From: Paraburkholderia bannensis NBRC 103871
Lineage (GTDB): Bacteria; Pseudomonadota; Gammaproteobacteria; Burkholderiales; Burkholderiaceae
Assembly (NCBI RefSeq): GCF_000685015.1
Contig: NZ_BAYA01000003.1
Location: 186,001-250,000 of the forward strand
DNA: 64,000 nt
Direction of reading: 5' to 3'
The position numbers were made by a program, and so were the translations under genes. Below, in pieces: positions 33,995 to 43,958 of this stretch; within the stretch, counting starts at the first letter, position 1, and each line of letters starts with the position of its first letter. Under the pieces are notes generated by a model. The model was given only the letters and a program-made list of their open reading frames with translations. It was not told where the DNA came from and made no database searches.

Positions 33995-35575
33995 TCAGAA
34001 CTGATTCATCGTATTGTCTTTGCCTGCGGCCTTCAACGCTGCTTCGCCGCTGAAGTATTCCTTGTGGTCGTCGCCGATGTCCGAGCCCGACATGTTCTGG
34101 TGCTTCACACAGGCGATGCCCTGGCGGATTTCCTTGCGCTGCACGCCAGCCACATAACCCAGCATGCCCTGGTCGCCGAAGTATTCCTTCGCCAGATTGT
34201 CGGTCGACAGTGCGGCCGTGTGATACGTCGGCAGCGTGATCAGGTGATGGAAGATACCGGCTTCGCGCGATGCGTCGGCCTGGAAGGTGCGGATCTTTTC
34301 GTCGGCAAGCGTCGCCAGTTCCGTCTGGTCGTACTCCACGCTCATCAGCGCTGCGCGATCGTACTTCGACACGTCCTTGCCTGCTTCCTTCATCGCGTCA
34401 TAGGCCTGCTGACGGAAATTCAGCGTCCAGTTGAACGACGGGCTGTTGTTGTACACCAGCTTGGCGTTCGGGATGACCTTGCGGATTTCGCTGACCATGC
34501 CGCCGATCTGTGCGATATGCGGCTTTTCGGTTTCGATCCACAGCAGGTCGGCGCCGTTTTGCAGGGCCGTGACGCAATCCAGCACGCAACGCGCTTCACC
34601 CGTGCCCGAACGGAACTGGAACAGGTTGCTCGGCAGGCGCTTGGGACGCAGCAGCTTGCCGTCGCGCTTGATGATGACGTCGCCGTTGCCCAGTTCGTCA
34701 GCCGACAGCTCTTCGCAATCGAGGAACGAGTTGTACTGGTCGCCCAGGTCGCCCGGGTTGCTGGTCACGGCGATCTGCTTCGTGAGGCCCGCGCCCAGCG
34801 AATCGGTACGCGCCACGATGATGCCGTCGTCCACGCCCAGTTCGAGGAACGCGTAGCGGATCGCGCGGATCTTGGCGAGGAAGTCCTCGTGCGGCACGGT
34901 GACCTTGCCGTCCTGGTGGCCGCACTGCTTTTCGTCCGACACCTGGTTTTCGATCTGGATACAGCAAGCACCCGCCTCGATGAACTGCTTCGCCAGCAGA
35001 TAGGTGGCTTCAGCGTTGCCGAAACCGGCGTCGATGTCGGCGATGATCGGCACGACGTGGGTCACGTGGTTGTCGATCTTTTCCTGGATGGCGGCCTTGG
35101 CCGGGCCTTGCGCAGCGTCCAGTTGACGGAACAGGCCGCCCAGTTCGCGGGCGTCGGCCTGACGCAGGAACGTGTACAGCTCGCGAATCAGCGCGCTCAC
35201 CGAGGTCTTCTCGTGCATCGACTGGTCGGGCAGCGGGCCGAACTCGGAGCGCAGCGCGGCCACCATCCAGCCGGACAGGTACAGATAGCGGCGCTCGGTG
35301 GTGTTGAAGTGCTTCTTAATGGAGATCATCTTCTGCTGGCCGATGAAACCGTGCCAGCAGCCCAACGACTGCGTGTACTTTGCCGGGTCGGCGTCATAGG
35401 CGGCCATGTCGGCGCGCATGATCCTCGCCGTGTACTTCGCAATGTCCAGGCCCGTCTTGAACTTGTTCTGGGCACGCATGCGCGCAGCGGATTCCGGATT
35501 GATCGCATTCCAGGCGCTGCCTTGTTGCTCCTTCAAACCGGCAACTGCCTTGATGTCGTCTTGGTATTGGGACAT
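33995..35575 (-). CDS. aceA: Isocitrate lyase (long form)
   Basis: A 526-residue isocitrate lyase that splits isocitrate to succinate and glyoxylate in the glyoxylate bypass. The catalytic loop reads EKQCGHQDGK with Cys218 and His220; this KQCGH variant and the length of ~530 residues match the Pseudomonas/Burkholderia long subfamily rather than the E. coli KKCGH form. PIIADIDAGFGNAEATYLL and NNSPSFNWTLNF are also typical. The ATG at 35575 follows GGAGATACTC; the frame upstream is rejected. Monocistronic. Malate synthase is not in the window. Confidence 0.96.
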   Translation of the reverse strand: MSQYQDDIKAVAGLKEQQGSAWNAINPESAARMRAQNKFKTGLDIAKYTARIMRADMAAYDADPAKYTQSLGCWHGFIGQQKMISIKKHFNTTERRYLYLSGWMVAALRSEFGPLPDQSMHEKTSVSALIRELYTFLRQADARELGGLFRQLDAAQGPAKAAIQEKIDNHVTHVVPIIADIDAGFGNAEATYLLAKQFIEAGACCIQIENQVSDEKQCGHQDGKVTVPHEDFLAKIRAIRYAFLELGVDDGIIVARTDSLGAGLTKQIAVTSNPGDLGDQYNSFLDCEELSADELGNGDVIIKRDGKLLRPKRLPSNLFQFRSGTGEARCVLDCVTALQNGADLLWIETEKPHIAQIGGMVSEIRKVIPNAKLVYNNSPSFNWTLNFRQQAYDAMKEAGKDVSKYDRAALMSVEYDQTELATLADEKIRTFQADASREAGIFHHLITLPTYHTAALSTDNLAKEYFGDQGMLGYVAGVQRKEIRQGIACVKHQNMSGSDIGDDHKEYFSGEAALKAAGKDNTMNQF

Positions 35576-36242
35576 GAGTATCTCCTGGGAGGAAAGCGCG
35601 TTTGACTGGTTAGTTGGGCGTTTCGCTGCGTCTGTCGAAGCGAACTCCATGACTAAATAGTACCGCCTTCCCTCCAACTCTTATATAAGACATAAGACAT
35701 AATTTCTCGTTATTTTTCAACGAGATAGAATGCATTTTTTGCAATGCAAAACAGGTTTTCAAGCGACGAAAAGCGGGCGGCGCGAAAATTTCGTGCGAAT
35801 TTCGCAATATGAAAAGCCCTTTCGGCTGCTGGTGAAAGGGCTCCACTCGACGTTCGGCCACTGATTGGTGGGCCATCTGGCCGGGAAATCGGACGGCCGC
35901 AGCGGGCGAGCCAGCCCAAATGGGCGATTAAACGGGGCCATTTCCTGTCAGGTCGCGCAACCCTGCCTTCCTGACTCGAATAGCTGACCATGCATCAGCG
36001 CCGCCTAAATTAATCAGTAAAACTGATCTTCTCGCCCCCGCATTTAAGAAAGCCGTTGCGACTCCGGCGCACAGTGTCCACGATGTCGCGTCAAGAAAAC
36101 GTCAAGACACGCCTGCATGCGAGGTCATCAACAACAAATGACACTAAGGAGTTCTTTGCGATCGCATCGTCGCGGCAAAATAGCGGGCCCGCTGATAAAA
36201 TCCGTCATACTGAATTCCACCGATTATTAGCAACAAAGCAAC
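35576..36242. other. Long divergent region upstream of aceA and a two-component pair
   Basis: About 667 bases of lower GC. TCTCGTT (35705-35711) and AACGAGA (35719-35725) form a 7-base-pair hairpin about 130 bases upstream of aceA, in a T-rich context. A CACTAAGGAG-type sequence near 36142 is not followed by a good start. No gene is convincing; the region should carry the regulated promoter of aceA and that of the response regulator. Confidence 0.4.
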
Positions 36243-36932
36243 ATGCGTATTCTCGCAATCGAAGACGACCCCGATATTCTCGGCAATATCGCCAGTTATC
36301 TGGGGGCCCGAAATTATCTGGTGGATTGCGCGCTCGACGGCATGCAGGGCTACGCACTGGCGACCCGCAACGAGTACGACCTGATCGTGCTCGACCTTTC
36401 CCTGCCCCGCCTGGACGGTTACGAGCTGTGCCGCCGCCTTCGCACCGAAGCGCAATGCGATACCGCGATCATCATGGTGACGGCTCGCGATACGCTCGAT
36501 GAACGCCTGACCGGCTTTCACGCAGGCGCCGACGACTACCTCATCAAGCCCTTCGCGCTCGCCGAACTCGCCGCGCGCGTCAACGCGCTGCTCCAGCGTC
36601 CGCGCAAGCGCGCCGCCGCCCGCACGCTCCAGGTCGCGGATCTCGTGCTCGACATCGATACGCGCGCCCTCTCACGCGCGGGCGTCACGCTGCGCCTGCC
36701 GCCCGCGCCCATGACCGTGCTGAAGATCCTCATGCAGGAGAGTCCCGCCGTCGTTTCGCGCCAGCGCCTCGAAGAAGCGCTCTGGCTCGATTCGCCGCCC
36801 GATAGCGACAGCCTGCGCACGCACATCCATCAACTGCGCCAGGTGATCGACAAGCCTTTCAACGAGTCCTTGCTGCATACGGTGCACGGCGTGGGCTATC
36901 AACTCCAGGGCGGTGCGGGCCATGCCGGTTGA
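36243..36932 (+). CDS. OmpR/PhoB-family response regulator
   Basis: A 229-residue regulator with an N-terminal receiver (Asp51 as phosphoacceptor in LIVLDLSLPRLDG, acidic pair in AIEDDPD, Lys in YLIKPF) and a C-terminal winged helix (residues ~130-225, LRTHIHQLRQVIDKPF and VHGVGYQL). Its end overlaps the start of the sensor kinase gene by eleven bases, so the two form a co-translated pair. The signal is unknown; the next genes (convergent) are for iron uptake. Ribosome site weak. Confidence 0.9.
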   Translation: MRILAIEDDPDILGNIASYLGARNYLVDCALDGMQGYALATRNEYDLIVLDLSLPRLDGYELCRRLRTEAQCDTAIIMVTARDTLDERLTGFHAGADDYLIKPFALAELAARVNALLQRPRKRAAARTLQVADLVLDIDTRALSRAGVTLRLPPAPMTVLKILMQESPAVVSRQRLEEALWLDSPPDSDSLRTHIHQLRQVIDKPFNESLLHTVHGVGYQLQGGAGHAG

Positions 36933-38244
36933 GCAGGCCGGGCCAGCGCCGCGCGCCACGCAGCGCACGCTCGCACGCGAACTGGTGCTCGCGTACCTGA
37001 TCGTCGCCGTGCTGGTGGGCGCGCTGCTTTCGCTTGTTTCGATGTGGACGGTGAACCGCCTCGAAACGCACCTCCAGCAGATCGACATGGGCATGGCGCT
37101 CGATCGCGTACGCGGTGAATATCTCGCGGGCAAGGACGTCGGGCGCGGCAGCCGCTTCTTCCACGGCGAACCCGGCAGCGAGACCTTCCCCGCCTGGCTG
37201 CGCCAGGTCGAGCCGGGATTCACGCGCATCCAGCACGACGATCGCGACTGGCACATCATGGCCGACGACCGTGACGGTGTGCGCTACATGCTGCTGCGCG
37301 ATTACACAGCATTCGAACAGCGGCGCGTGCGCTCGCACTGGCTCACCGTGGTCTGCGTGGGCGCGAGCCTCTTTGTCGCCTTTCTGCTGGGTGGCGCAGT
37401 CACGCGCCGGCTCGTGCGCCCGCTCGCCGGTCTTGCCGAACAGGTCATCAAGCGTCCCGCACTGCCGCCACAGACGCAGATTGCCCAGGCGTATCCCGGC
37501 AATGAGATCGGGCGGCTCGCAGCGGCATTCGACGCCACTTATAACCAGCTGGAAATGGCGCTGCAACGCGAACGGCTTTTTACCGCCGACGTCAGCCACG
37601 AACTGCGTACGCCGCTCACCGTGATATCGAGCTCCTGCGAACTGTTGCTCGACGATCCCGAACTGACGCCCATCCAGCAGCAGAAACTGCAACGCGTGCA
37701 CACAGCGTCGCTCGACATTCATCAGCAGCTCGCCGCGTACCTGATGCTCGCGCGCGACTCCTCCGATGCGAGCGGATTCTCGCGCAGCACGATTGCCGAT
37801 GCTGTCGAAAAGGAACGCGCGCACTGGAGCAGCCGCGCGGAACGACTGGGCTTGCGACTGTTCGCGCAGTACGACACACAACGCGACAAAACAGCGGACT
37901 CGTCAGCCGACCCGGCTTTCCCCGCCGCACTGGTGCGCATTGCCCTGTCCAACCTCATTCGCAACGCGCTCCAGCATGCCTCCAGCGGCACGCAGATCGT
38001 GATTCGCGCGAGGGCCAGCAGCTTCGACGTGACGGACGACGGCCCGGGCGTCGCCGCCGATATCGCACCCCACATCTTCGCGCCGTTCATAACTGGCGGC
38101 GCGGCGCGCATCGACAACCTGGGCCTCGGCCTGTCGCTCGTGCAGCGCATTTGCGACCATCAGGGATGGCGCGTCACGCTCGACTCCCAGCCGGGACGCG
38201 GCGCGCGCTTTCACATCGACCTCGCGCCGCCAGCAACCCTCTGA
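36922..38244 (+). CDS. Sensor histidine kinase, partner of the upstream response regulator
   Basis: A 440-residue inner-membrane kinase with two membrane helices (about 21-43 and 140-162) flanking a ~95-residue periplasmic sensor domain, then a HAMP-like linker, H-box FTADVSHELRTPLT (His226), and a C-terminal ATPase domain with NLIRNALQHA and DDGPGV, and GLGLSLVQRI. The ATG at 36922 is preferred to a GTG nine bases earlier. Ends three bases before the convergent piuC-like gene with no terminator between. Ligand unknown. Confidence 0.9.
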   Translation: MPVEQAGPAPRATQRTLARELVLAYLIVAVLVGALLSLVSMWTVNRLETHLQQIDMGMALDRVRGEYLAGKDVGRGSRFFHGEPGSETFPAWLRQVEPGFTRIQHDDRDWHIMADDRDGVRYMLLRDYTAFEQRRVRSHWLTVVCVGASLFVAFLLGGAVTRRLVRPLAGLAEQVIKRPALPPQTQIAQAYPGNEIGRLAAAFDATYNQLEMALQRERLFTADVSHELRTPLTVISSSCELLLDDPELTPIQQQKLQRVHTASLDIHQQLAAYLMLARDSSDASGFSRSTIADAVEKERAHWSSRAERLGLRLFAQYDTQRDKTADSSADPAFPAALVRIALSNLIRNALQHASSGTQIVIRARASSFDVTDDGPGVAADIAPHIFAPFITGGAARIDNLGLGLSLVQRICDHQGWRVTLDSQPGRGARFHIDLAPPATL

Positions 38245-38247
38245 ACA

Positions 38248-38928
38248 TCAGCAATCGACCCACATACGCAGCAGGTTGTGATAGCAGCCCGTGAGCTGCA
38301 CGAGCGACTCCTCGCTCGCCTCCTGCTGCGTGAGCCGTTGAATCGCCACATCCATATCGAGCAGCACGCTGCGCTGCGCGTCGTCACGCACCAGGCTTTC
38401 GATCCAGAAGAACGAAGCAATGCGCTCGCCGCGCGTGACGGGCTCGACCTTATGCACGCTCGAACCCGGATAAAGGATCATGCTGCCGGCCTTGAGCTTC
38501 ACGCGCTGCTCGCCATAGGTATCGCGAATGACGAGTTCGCCGCCGTCGTAGCTTTCGGGATCGGAGAGAAATAGCGTGGCGGAAAGGTCAGTGCGCACGC
38601 GCTCGCGTGACGCACGAATGCCACGCACGGCATTGTCGATATGGAATCCGAACGATTCACCCATGCCATAACGATTGAACAATGGCGGATAGATGCGCTT
38701 TGGCAGCGCCGCCGACATGAACACCGCATCCTTGGCCAGGCGATTGATGATCTCATCGCCGATTTCACGGCCAAGCGGATTATCGCCGTCCAGTTGCCGG
38801 TTGTGCTTGACGCGCTGCGATTGCGCGCCTGCGGTGACCTTGCCGTCGATCCACGACGTCGCGCGCAGCTTCTCCACGAGCACCTGCGCTTCCTGCGGGC
38901 TGAATACGCCCGGAATTTCCACGATCAT
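38248..38928 (-). CDS. piuC: PiuC-type Fe(II)/2-oxoglutarate dioxygenase (PKHD-type hydroxylase)
   Basis: A 226-residue 2-oxoglutarate-dependent oxygenase. The facial triad is seen as His and Asp of FHIDNAV and His of [13 protein letters not shown], with the Arg of the latter as 2-oxoglutarate ligand. The start [15 protein letters not shown] at 38928 is the family start. PiuC genes typically follow siderophore TonB receptor genes, as here, and are iron-repressed; the true substrate is not known. The gap to the upstream receptor gene holds a strong stem-loop that could reduce its expression. Confidence 0.9.
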   Translation of the reverse strand: MIVEIPGVFSPQEAQVLVEKLRATSWIDGKVTAGAQSQRVKHNRQLDGDNPLGREIGDEIINRLAKDAVFMSAALPKRIYPPLFNRYGMGESFGFHIDNAVRGIRASRERVRTDLSATLFLSDPESYDGGELVIRDTYGEQRVKLKAGSMILYPGSSVHKVEPVTRGERIASFFWIESLVRDDAQRSVLLDMDVAIQRLTQQEASEESLVQLTGCYHNLLRMWVDC

Positions 38929-38944
38929 TTTCGACTCTTTGAAA

Positions 38945-38981
38945 AACGCAATGCGGCGGCCCACTCTGTGCGGGCCGCCGC
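38945..38981 (-). terminator. Stem-loop between the TonB receptor and piuC genes
   Basis: GCGGCGGCCC (38953-38962) pairs with GGGCCGCCGC (38972-38981). Read leftward it is followed by GTTTTTC after a few bases, so it can act as terminator or partial attenuator of the receptor transcript. Confidence 0.65.
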
Positions 38982-38994
38982 TCGACCTGCAGGA

Positions 38995-41418
38995 TCAGAA
39001 ACGCACGTCAGCCGAGAGCAGCACCGTGCGGCCCGCACCGGGCACGCCATAGAGCTGGAACCCATCGAGCGAGGCGCCCACCGCCGAGTAATAGAACTTG
39101 TTGAACAGGTTCTGCACGTTGAGGCCCAGCGAAAGATTCTTGTTGACGGTGTAATGCGCCGCCAGCGAATGCAGCCAGAAAACCGGAGCCTTCTCGGCAT
39201 CGTAGACGTAGGCCGGATGCGTGCCGTTCGCGCCGCTCACGGTACTGCTGTTGTTGTTCTGGCCGCCTACGTACTCATTGTCCGTATAGCGACGCGTGCC
39301 GACATATTGCAGCCCATAGCTCACCGAGAATTTCGGCGTCACCGCATAGGTCGTCCACAGATTGAAAGTGGCGTTCGGCACATTGGCGGGCCGCTGGCCT
39401 TCGTTGACGCCCTTCGTGATGCGCCCGCGCATTGCCGCTACGCCCGCAAACGCCGACCACTTCTCCGTGATGTTCCCCGACACGCCCACTTCAATGCCAT
39501 CGACGCGCTTGGGCGGCAATTCGCGCACCACGCTTGAGGTCGTATCGCCGTAGTCCCACGAATCGCTGAGTTCGGTGCGAAACAGTGCGCCCGTGAGCGA
39601 GAGACGCTGGTTCAGCAAGTCCCACTTCGTGCCCAGTTCGTAGGTCTGCGCGACGGCCGGCTTGAGATTCGCCGTCGCTGCCGACGTCGCGCCATAAATC
39701 GTGTTGTTGGTCGTCGCGCCGACGGCCGAAGGCTGCGCCGCGCGCGCATAGCTCGCGTAAATGCTGCCGAACGGCAACGGCTTGTAAGTCACGCCGATAC
39801 GCCCGCTGAACGCGCCATCGCTGCTGTGCAGAACCGAATGCGCATTGGCCGCGCCGCTCACCTGCTTGACCCAGAAACGGTCATAACGCGCAGCGCCTTC
39901 CACGATCCACTTAGGCGTGATGGTGACGGTATCGCGCAGATAGACGCCCGCATCGTTGACCGCTGCGTAATCGCCGGTTGTGCCCTCCATCGTCTCCACG
40001 CCGCCCATGGACGTGCCATACGCATTGGTGAGATCCATGACCGGATTCGTCGACGGCGCGAGCACGCTGCGCGGCAGGTCGCCATAACGCTCGTGATAAA
40101 ACTCCGCGCCAATCACCAGGTCGTGATGCAACCCAGCCGTGTCGAACGACGTGTTGAGATTGGTCTCGTTCGCGAGAATGTCGTAACGCTTCGACGTACC
40201 GTAGTTATTGCCGCGCAAGACCGCGAGCGGCGAAAGATTCGCGTCTGCAGTCGCGCCGCTGTACGAGAGAATGCCCGAGCCGCTCGTCACCAGCGATCCC
40301 GTGCCCGTATAACCGTACGACGTGCCGCTCGTCGAATTGAAACGCGCGGGCGCGAGCACCGTGGTGCGATCGGTCTGCTCCCAGCGGGTGATATTCGAAA
40401 TGCGCGTGTTGTCGTTGAAATCGTGTTCGATCTTGACGGTCGCGCGGTTGGTCGTCGAATGATCCTTGTACAGGTTCGGGTCGCCATACCACGCATTGCG
40501 CGCGACGCCCGGGAACGTCTTGCCGCCCGTACCGCGCTCGATGGGTACGCCCGTATCGGGAACGTTGTTGTCCTGCTGATGGAAATAGTCGAGCGTCACG
40601 CGCGTCGGCGTGCCGAGACCCATCGCGAGCGATCCGGCCACGCCCCAGCGATCATCGTGAACATTGGCGCGCTCATCGACATCCTGCGTATGACGCATCA
40701 AATTGAGGCGCAGCGCGGAATGCTCGCCGATCTGCTTATCCAGATCGGCCGTTACGCGCCGATAACGCGCGCTGCCGAGCGTGGTCGAAAGATGGTACGC
40801 GTCGCCCAGATGCGCTTCTTTCGTCACGAGATTCACGCTGCCGCCAGGCGCGGCCACGCCCGATTCGATCGTGCCTGTGCCTTTGAAGACCTCGACGCGT
40901 TCGACGTCAAAGGTATCCGAGCGGCTCGCCAGCCCCGCATCGCGCAGACCGTCGATCGTGATGCTCTGTTCGCCGGAGAAGCCGCGAATCGTGAACATAT
41001 CGCCCCAGCCCAGGTTGCCCTCGCCGGACGTGAAGGTAATGCCCGGCACGTTCTTGAGAATGTCCTGAAGACTCTGCGCCTGCTGCTCGTCGAGCACGCG
41101 CTTGGGAACGATCGCCACGCTCTGCGCAATATCGAGCAGCGGCGCCGTGAATTGATCGGATTCCAGATACTTCGTCTGATACGGCGAGCTTTGTCCGCTG
41201 ACCTTCACGGCGGGCAATACCGCCGATGCGTCCGATGCACCCGATGCACCCGATGCGGCCGCCGCATCCGCCACCACGGCGGGCGGCGCGCTGGCCGCGG
41301 TCTGCGCGTGCGCGCTCGCCATGGCAACACAGCCCACCGTCGCGCTCAATAGATTCGTCAACAGCGGATTCGTCAACAGCGCCGACTGCCGGCCCCGCGT
41401 TCCCCGACTAAACACCAT
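38995..41418 (-). CDS. TonB-dependent siderophore receptor
   Basis: An 807-residue outer-membrane receptor. A signal peptide (cleavage near HAQ, residue 39) is followed by an Ala/Ser-rich spacer, a TonB-box-like region, the plug domain (SVAIVPKRVLDEQQA, LKNVPGITF, DMFTIRGFSG) and a 22-strand barrel ending in the typical terminal Phe (LLSADVRF). It imports a ferric siderophore; the catecholate receptors Fiu/PiuA are the likely relatives given the piuC gene downstream. A near-perfect Fur box 29 bases before the ATG signals iron repression. Confidence 0.93.
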   Translation of the reverse strand: MVFSRGTRGRQSALLTNPLLTNLLSATVGCVAMASAHAQTAASAPPAVVADAAAASGASGASDASAVLPAVKVSGQSSPYQTKYLESDQFTAPLLDIAQSVAIVPKRVLDEQQAQSLQDILKNVPGITFTSGEGNLGWGDMFTIRGFSGEQSITIDGLRDAGLASRSDTFDVERVEVFKGTGTIESGVAAPGGSVNLVTKEAHLGDAYHLSTTLGSARYRRVTADLDKQIGEHSALRLNLMRHTQDVDERANVHDDRWGVAGSLAMGLGTPTRVTLDYFHQQDNNVPDTGVPIERGTGGKTFPGVARNAWYGDPNLYKDHSTTNRATVKIEHDFNDNTRISNITRWEQTDRTTVLAPARFNSTSGTSYGYTGTGSLVTSGSGILSYSGATADANLSPLAVLRGNNYGTSKRYDILANETNLNTSFDTAGLHHDLVIGAEFYHERYGDLPRSVLAPSTNPVMDLTNAYGTSMGGVETMEGTTGDYAAVNDAGVYLRDTVTITPKWIVEGAARYDRFWVKQVSGAANAHSVLHSSDGAFSGRIGVTYKPLPFGSIYASYARAAQPSAVGATTNNTIYGATSAATANLKPAVAQTYELGTKWDLLNQRLSLTGALFRTELSDSWDYGDTTSSVVRELPPKRVDGIEVGVSGNITEKWSAFAGVAAMRGRITKGVNEGQRPANVPNATFNLWTTYAVTPKFSVSYGLQYVGTRRYTDNEYVGGQNNNSSTVSGANGTHPAYVYDAEKAPVFWLHSLAAHYTVNKNLSLGLNVQNLFNKFYYSAVGASLDGFQLYGVPGAGRTVLLSADVRF

Positions 41419-41446
41419 GTTGTTATCCTGTTCTCGCCAATAAGTC

Positions 41447-41465
41447 GCAAATGAAAATCATTTGC
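41447..41465. promoter_or_regulatory. Fur box upstream of the TonB receptor gene
   Basis: GCAAATGA-AAA-TCATTTGC is a 19-base perfect inverted repeat that matches the E. coli Fur consensus at about 14 of 19 positions. It lies 29 bases upstream of the receptor start codon. Confidence 0.85.
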
Positions 41466-41700
41466 AATAGTAAGAAAACAGGTGTCAAGAAAACGTTAAG
41501 AAACGAAGACGCCAGCACGCCGCGCCCAATATGAAGGATCTTTAATCCTTGCGGCATTCAACGCGCCCCCCCTCCCTCGATATTCTGCTGGACAGCTGAA
41601 TCCGCCGTCGCGCTTCGCCCGGCAATCAGCGCGCGACTGCGAGCCTGCGCCCTGCCTGGACGCGTACGGCACTTTCCAAATTTGATGAGGGACGGGATTC

Positions 41701-43008
41701 ATGAGCACCGGACAACCTGTTGGGCTGACCGAGCGAACTACGCGCGCCATTCAGGACGTGCTTGCGGGAAAGAAAAAAGGCGTGCTGTCGCGGCTCCTGT
41801 TTGCCGGGCCCGCCGTGATCGCCTCCATTGCGTATGTCGATCCCGGCAATTTCGCCACCAATCTCCAGGCCGGATCCGAATTCGGCTATTCGCTGCTCTG
41901 GGTGGTGCTGTGCGCCAATATCATCGCGATGCTGTTTCAGGCCTTATCGGCAAAGCTTGGCATCGTCACGCAAAAAAACCTTGCGCAGATCTGCCGCGAG
42001 CAACTGCCGCGCAATCTCGTCTACGCAATGTGGGCCGTGAGCGAAATTGCCGCGATGGCCACCGATCTTGCCGAATTTCTCGGCGGTGCAATTGGCCTGT
42101 CCTTGCTTTTGCACCTTCCGCTGGTGGAAGGCATGGTTATCACCGGCATCGTCACCTATGCGATCCTGCTCATGGAGCAGCAAGGCTATCGGCCCATCGA
42201 ACTCGCCATTGGCGCCTTCGTTGCGATCATTGCGTTGTGCTATTTGCTTGAGATGTTTGTCGCGCCCGTCTCCTGGGTCGCGGCGGTGCACGGCACGCTC
42301 GTTCCCCAGCTGGCGTCGAGTCATGCGCTGGCCGTATCCGCCGGCATTCTCGGTGCGACCGTCATGCCTCATGCCATTTATCTGCATTCCGGACTCACGC
42401 AAAATCGCGCACCGGCAAAAAACAATGCAGACCGCCGCAAATTGCTCGGCTTTTCGAATAAGGAAACCGTGATCGCATTGACGATTGCGGGAATGGTCAA
42501 TATGGCGATGGTCGTGATGGCCGCGGCCGCATTTCATGCCGGCCACGCCGATATTGCCGAAGTCGAAACCGCCTATCGCACGCTCACGCCGCTGCTCGGC
42601 GCAGGCGCGGCTGCGGTCTTCCTGGTTTCGCTGCTCGCTTCCGGCATCTCCAGTTCGGTGGTCGGCACCATGGCCGGGCAAATGATCATGCAGGGTTTCG
42701 TGGGCTTCCCGATCCCCGTCTGGGTGCGCCGCCTGGTGACGATGATCCCCGCATTTGCAGTCATTGCGCTGGGCATGAATGCAACCGATGCGCTGGTCTA
42801 CAGCCAGATTGTCCTGAGCTTTGCACTGCCGGTGCCCATGATTGCCCTGATCGTATTCACGAGCCGTCGCGACATCATGGGCGAATTCGCCAATAGCCGC
42901 GTCGTCCACTACGCCGCGCTCGCGGGCACGACCGTGGTGCTCATGCTCAATGCCGTGCTGATTCTCCAGACGTTTGGCTGCGCCATTCCCGGTTTGCCGA
43001 CGGCGTAA
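41701..43008 (+). CDS. mntH: Nramp-family manganese/iron importer
   Basis: A 435-residue proton-coupled divalent-metal importer with eleven to twelve membrane helices. The metal-site motifs are Asp47-Pro-Gly-Asn50 in helix 1 and Met222-Pro-His224 in helix 6. The usual substrate is Mn(II), sometimes Fe(II). It is divergent from the Fur-controlled receptor gene; whether the 282-base gap also carries an MntR-type site is not clear. A response regulator gene follows 126 bases downstream. Confidence 0.92.
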   Translation: MSTGQPVGLTERTTRAIQDVLAGKKKGVLSRLLFAGPAVIASIAYVDPGNFATNLQAGSEFGYSLLWVVLCANIIAMLFQALSAKLGIVTQKNLAQICREQLPRNLVYAMWAVSEIAAMATDLAEFLGGAIGLSLLLHLPLVEGMVITGIVTYAILLMEQQGYRPIELAIGAFVAIIALCYLLEMFVAPVSWVAAVHGTLVPQLASSHALAVSAGILGATVMPHAIYLHSGLTQNRAPAKNNADRRKLLGFSNKETVIALTIAGMVNMAMVVMAAAAFHAGHADIAEVETAYRTLTPLLGAGAAAVFLVSLLASGISSSVVGTMAGQMIMQGFVGFPIPVWVRRLVTMIPAFAVIALGMNATDALVYSQIVLSFALPVPMIALIVFTSRRDIMGEFANSRVVHYAALAGTTVVLMLNAVLILQTFGCAIPGLPTA

Positions 43009-43134
43009 AATGACGCTGCCAGCTCCGCAAGGAGCATGGCTGGGCGCCGACCATTCCGGGGTCTCATCGAGATCCCCAGGGATGGCGGCGCCTGTCCTGT
43101 TTTGAGCCTTTCGACAGACAACCAGAGCGAGCGC

Positions 43135-43878
43135 ATGCCGACATTGGCCCATATTCTGGTCGTGGACGATGACCCTGCCATGCGGGAACTCATCGGCGAT
43201 TATTTGAGCGAAAACGATTTCCGGGTGACGAGCGCGTCGAATGGCGCGGAACTGGCCACTGCGTTGCAGGAACATGCGCTCGACCTCGTGATTCTCGACC
43301 TGAAACTGCCCGACGAAGATGGCGCGCAGATCGCACGGCGCATGCGCGAAACCTCTTCGCTGCCGATCATTGTCGTCACTGGGCGGCTGGATGAAGCCGA
43401 TCGCGTCATGGCGCTGGAACTCGGCGCCGACGATTATCTGACCAAGCCTTTTAGCCTGCGCGAACTGCTCGCGAGAATCCGCACCGTGCTGCGGCGCTCG
43501 TCGCTCACCGCTGCAACGGCCATGACGACGGGACGCAGTGCCGATACCCGGGCTTATCGCTTCGACGGCTGGGAATTGAATACCGGCACGCGCCGCCTGG
43601 TCTCGCCGTCCGGCGAGGCCATCGTGCTCACGAACGGCGAATTCTCGCTCCTGACGGCCTTTCTTGCTGCGCCAGGCCATATCCTGACGCGCGACCAGTT
43701 ACTCGAAGCGAGCCGGATGTACGACGATGTATTCGACCGCTCGATCGATGTGCAGATTCTGCGTCTGCGCCGGAAAATCGAGGCCGATCCGTCGAATCCA
43801 CGCTACATCAAGACCGTTCGAGGCGCAGGCTACGTGTTTTTCGACCAGGTCGAAAAGATCCGCTCCGTGTCGATTTAA
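43135..43878 (+). CDS. Orphan OmpR/PhoB-family response regulator
   Basis: A 247-residue regulator. The receiver has Asp55 in LVILDLKLPDEDG, the acidic VVDDDP cluster and Lys in YLTKPF; the winged helix includes DRSIDVQILRLRRKIE and YIKTVRGAGYVF, close to OmpR/TorR type. The ATG at 43135 gives the usual short N-terminus, although the frame is open to 43036. No histidine kinase gene is adjacent; the nearest kinases are 5-8 kb and 2 kb away on other units. Confidence 0.88.
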   Translation: MPTLAHILVVDDDPAMRELIGDYLSENDFRVTSASNGAELATALQEHALDLVILDLKLPDEDGAQIARRMRETSSLPIIVVTGRLDEADRVMALELGADDYLTKPFSLRELLARIRTVLRRSSLTAATAMTTGRSADTRAYRFDGWELNTGTRRLVSPSGEAIVLTNGEFSLLTAFLAAPGHILTRDQLLEASRMYDDVFDRSIDVQILRLRRKIEADPSNPRYIKTVRGAGYVFFDQVEKIRSVSI

Positions 43879-43896
43879 ACGCGGTAAACGGCGCAC

Positions 43897-43925
43897 AGCG
43901 CAAAGACCGGCGGGATCTCTGCGCT
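43897..43925. terminator. Weak stem-loop between convergent regulator and tatC genes
   Basis: AGCGCA at 43897-43902 pairs with TGCGCT at 43920-43925, with partial extension of the stem inward and outward. No clear T run. Confidence 0.35.
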
Positions 43926-43958
43926 GCGTATCGATTAGTAGAGTTTAGCGTTGCCGGT

